Assembly (NCBI GenBank): GCA_014523685.1
Contig: JAATVT010000068.1
Coordinates: 1-6,562, forward strand
Origin: Nitrososphaerales archaeon TH5893
Lineage (GTDB): Archaea > Thermoproteota > Nitrososphaeria > Nitrososphaerales > Nitrososphaeraceae
DNA length: 6,562 bases
Direction of reading: 5' to 3'
Shown here piece by piece: positions 5,101 through 6,562 of the stretch (position 1 is the stretch's first letter; each line of letters opens with the position of its first letter). The notes beneath the pieces are model-generated. The model worked only from the letters and a program-made list of their open reading frames with translations. It was not told the DNA's origin and did no database searches. Made by a program: the position numbers and the translations under genes.

Positions 5101-5413
5101 ACCTCATATTCCACTCTGTTAGTTACTGGATAATAACACAATGGATTAAAACGCGTATTCAGGATGATATCTACTGCAAAAAAAGTATTCGATAAATGTG
5201 CAAACATCTACAAGATTCTTATCCAAGGGAGACTAGGGCCAGGTATTTGGACCTATAAAGATACCTCTACCTTCTTCTTTTTTTTGAATTTTTGCCTACT
5301 TTTTAGTTAAATGACAATTGATGATCAAGCCAAGATTGACGAAAGGTCATTGTCAGCAGTCGGTTTACAAATGAATTAGTAATAGTGTTTCCTCAATATC
5401 TGCCGCAGGTTAG
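5101..5413. other. Intergenic region between the metallo-hydrolase and cbtB
   Basis: No convincing gene is seen in this stretch. It has an eight-T run at 5278-5285 followed by more T-rich DNA on the plus strand. A seven-A run at 5178-5184 reads as T7 on the minus strand and could end the metallo-hydrolase transcript about 230 nt past its stop. A short open frame at 5164-5310 is discussed among the rejected items. No tRNA or cobalamin riboswitch was found by eye. Confidence 0.5.
5178..5184 (-). terminator. Oligo-T7, weak candidate terminator of the metallo-hydrolase gene
   Basis: Seven T residues on the minus strand lie about 230 nt downstream of the metallo-hydrolase stop at 5414 and upstream of the cbtB promoter. 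It is the only T run of this length between the two minus-strand genes, so it is the best visible candidate for separating them. There is no stem-loop next to it. Confidence 0.25.
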
Positions 5414-6562
5414 TTATCTAACATCTTGGAATAGTGCTTTAATAGTAGGGTCAACTCTCCCAGATTGGGTCATCGTAAAGCAATGTGTCAACATAAAACT
5501 CTCAGCGCCACCAAGCCTATTTTCCCATTTTGGTAACATCTCATCCTCACATTGCTTATTGATAGTATCAATATATTCTCTAAAAAGCAGCCAGGGATTA
5601 TCAAAACCCCCTACCTGGTTTGCAATACGGCTAAAGGTAACATTTTGATTTGCGTTGGCGGCAGCCTTTTCCAGATCCGAGACAAATTCCCTCTGCACCT
5701 CCACGTCCGCTCTGGTTCCCACCCTCGTAAGGTGTCCAGCAACAATTGTGTCAAAGTCATAGTTATTTAATGCTATATCATGGGCTTGGATAAAGCCTGC
5801 AGTATCTTTGGCTATCGCTAAATATACAAATGGAATCCACCCTGGGAAAACGATATCAACCAACATGAGTACTCTTTGTTTTGGTGCATAAATGAATATA
5901 TTCCCAGGTAAATGGTTATTGCCATAGTAATCTAGCTCCAGGGTTTGGTTCCCAACTTGCATTGTCATATTTTTAGGAAAAGTCATTGTAGGTACTGGCG
6001 GTATCGCAGATGTGTTTGCAGCGATGCTCATTGCTCTTTGCAATTCATCTGCTGTATCTTGTTGAGCGACAATAGTGACGTTATTAGGAAATATTCCTGC
6101 AGCACCGATATGGTCTAAGTGTGCGTGACTATAGATTAAATGTGTAATTGGTTTGTTAGTCACTTCTGCTATGGCTTTGAGATATTTGGCACCTAGGGTG
6201 GGAGGTGCATCAATAGCAATGACTCCTTCATCTGTTACCATAAACATAGTATTGTAACTACCGTCAGAAACCGAATACAAGTCCTCACCTATTTCCTGTA
6301 CGAGGTATCCTTTATCGGTTGGAATGGTGGGGCCTTTTGCAGCGTTAGGCACCTGTATTGTTGTATTATTGGTGGTTGTAATACTACTGTTCCTATTGTC
6401 AGATTGTTGCTGTACTTCTGATACGAATTTCAGGTAAACCTCTTCAGCACTTTCTGCTTGTTCTCCATATACATATTCAAAGAGGTTGGGACGCATTCCT
6501 GTCTTTACTGAGGTTAAGCCATCATGTAATAACATTGGCAATACTGCAAGACTTATTGTTAA
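5414..6562 (-). CDS. Probably exported metallo-beta-lactamase-fold hydrolase (5' end outside window)
   Basis: The frame is open from the right edge to the TAA at 5414. A TTG at 6541 is a possible start (375 residues), but seven more sense codons lie before the edge and, with the first residues, form a hydrophobic run (LTISLAVLPMLL) like the core of a signal peptide, so the true start is probably outside. Numbering from TTG 6541, the MBL domain spans about 78-295. It has all five metal motifs: H139-x-H141-x-D143-H144 in SHAHLDH, H210 in NNHLPGN, D229 in LMLVDIVFPG and H270 in VAGH. The bridging Asp makes it a dinuclear hydrolase like the glyoxalase II type. A linker rich in Asn/Thr (49-61) precedes the domain and a helical C-terminal extension (about 300-375) follows. 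Many N-x-S/T sites (such as N51, N59, N155, N176, N191, N198, N300) support an extracellular location. Its substrate is unknown; sequence alone does not show beta-lactamase activity. Confidence 0.9.
   Translation of the reverse strand, partial: LTISLAVLPMLLHDGLTSVKTGMRPNLFEYVYGEQAESAEEVYLKFVSEVQQQSDNRNSSITTTNNTTIQVPNAAKGPTIPTDKGYLVQEIGEDLYSVSDGSYNTMFMVTDEGVIAIDAPPTLGAKYLKAIAEVTNKPITHLIYSHAHLDHIGAAGIFPNNVTIVAQQDTADELQRAMSIAANTSAIPPVPTMTFPKNMTMQVGNQTLELDYYGNNHLPGNIFIYAPKQRVLMLVDIVFPGWIPFVYLAIAKDTAGFIQAHDIALNNYDFDTIVAGHLTRVGTRADVEVQREFVSDLEKAAANANQNVTFSRIANQVGGFDNPWLLFREYIDTINKQCEDEMLPKWENRLGGAESFMLTHCFTMTQSGRVDPTIKALFQDVR

Noticed and set aside
5164..5310. 48-codon plus-strand frame beginning with MISTAKKVFDK
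   Set aside because: It ends in a low-complexity Phe run made by an oligo-T tract and has no clear TATA box or ribosome binding site, so it is most likely chance.
5055..5413. Cobalamin riboswitch upstream of cbtB
   Set aside because: No B12-box-like sequence was found on the minus strand, and the TATA box at 5073-5081 leaves no leader for one.
5385..5770. Plus-strand frames opposite the metallo-hydrolase gene (5385-5648, 5552-5770)
   Set aside because: They are antisense to a gene with complete MBL motifs, and their products show no recognisable features.
1..6562. CRISPR array, insertion sequence, tRNA-linked integration or a defence system
   Set aside because: No regularly spaced repeats, transposase motifs, terminal inverted repeats, tRNA genes or nuclease-type domains were seen on either strand.
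4030..6562. A single functional system of the metallo-hydrolase with cbtBA
   Set aside because: They are on the same strand, but the gap is about 360 bp and cbtB has its own strong promoter, so nothing in the sequence ties them together.

Overview
The window looks like a piece of an ammonia-oxidising archaeon of the Nitrososphaerales (Thaumarchaeota/Nitrososphaerota), possibly close to Nitrosocosmicus. This rests on low G+C, TATA-box promoters placed almost directly on start codons (leaderless transcripts), few Shine-Dalgarno sites, several TTG starts, and an excess of small secreted proteins rich in N-x-S/T sites of the kind these genomes carry. No ribosomal RNA or core marker gene is present, so the assignment is an inference from style and protein families.

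Layout. Left part (1-1418, minus strand): two secreted protein genes. One is an Ig-like/cysteine-pair protein cut by the left window edge (1-480). Upstream of it is a protein with two FxLYD-type beta domains (690-1418). After a 440-bp spacer comes a stand-alone CheY-like response regulator (plus strand, TTG 1858 or ATG 1885, to 2292). Middle part (2293-3362): mostly non-coding or decayed. It holds a stem-loop followed by a T run, a 42-codon open stretch without a start, and a doubtful small reading frame (2812-3093) whose frame continues past a single stop to 3201. A secreted protein with a clear signal peptide follows (3363-3821, plus strand).

Right part (minus strand): cbtB (4824-5054) followed by cbtA (4030-4773), a predicted two-gene cobalt-uptake operon with a strong TATA box and a T-rich tract beyond cbtA. 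Further right is a metallo-beta-lactamase-fold hydrolase (5414 to the right edge). Its frame stays open to the edge and appears to include part of an export signal, so its true start lies outside the window.

How the genes fit together: cbtB and cbtA are the only pair that clearly work together, supplying cobalt for cobalamin. The others look like independent short transcription units, mainly cell-surface or exported proteins plus one signalling protein. I found no CRISPR array, tRNA, rRNA, insertion sequence or defence system. The window reads as ordinary archaeal accessory sequence. The points most worth a second look are the interrupted frame at 2812-3201, the promoter/start geometry of cbtB, and the exported metallo-hydrolase.
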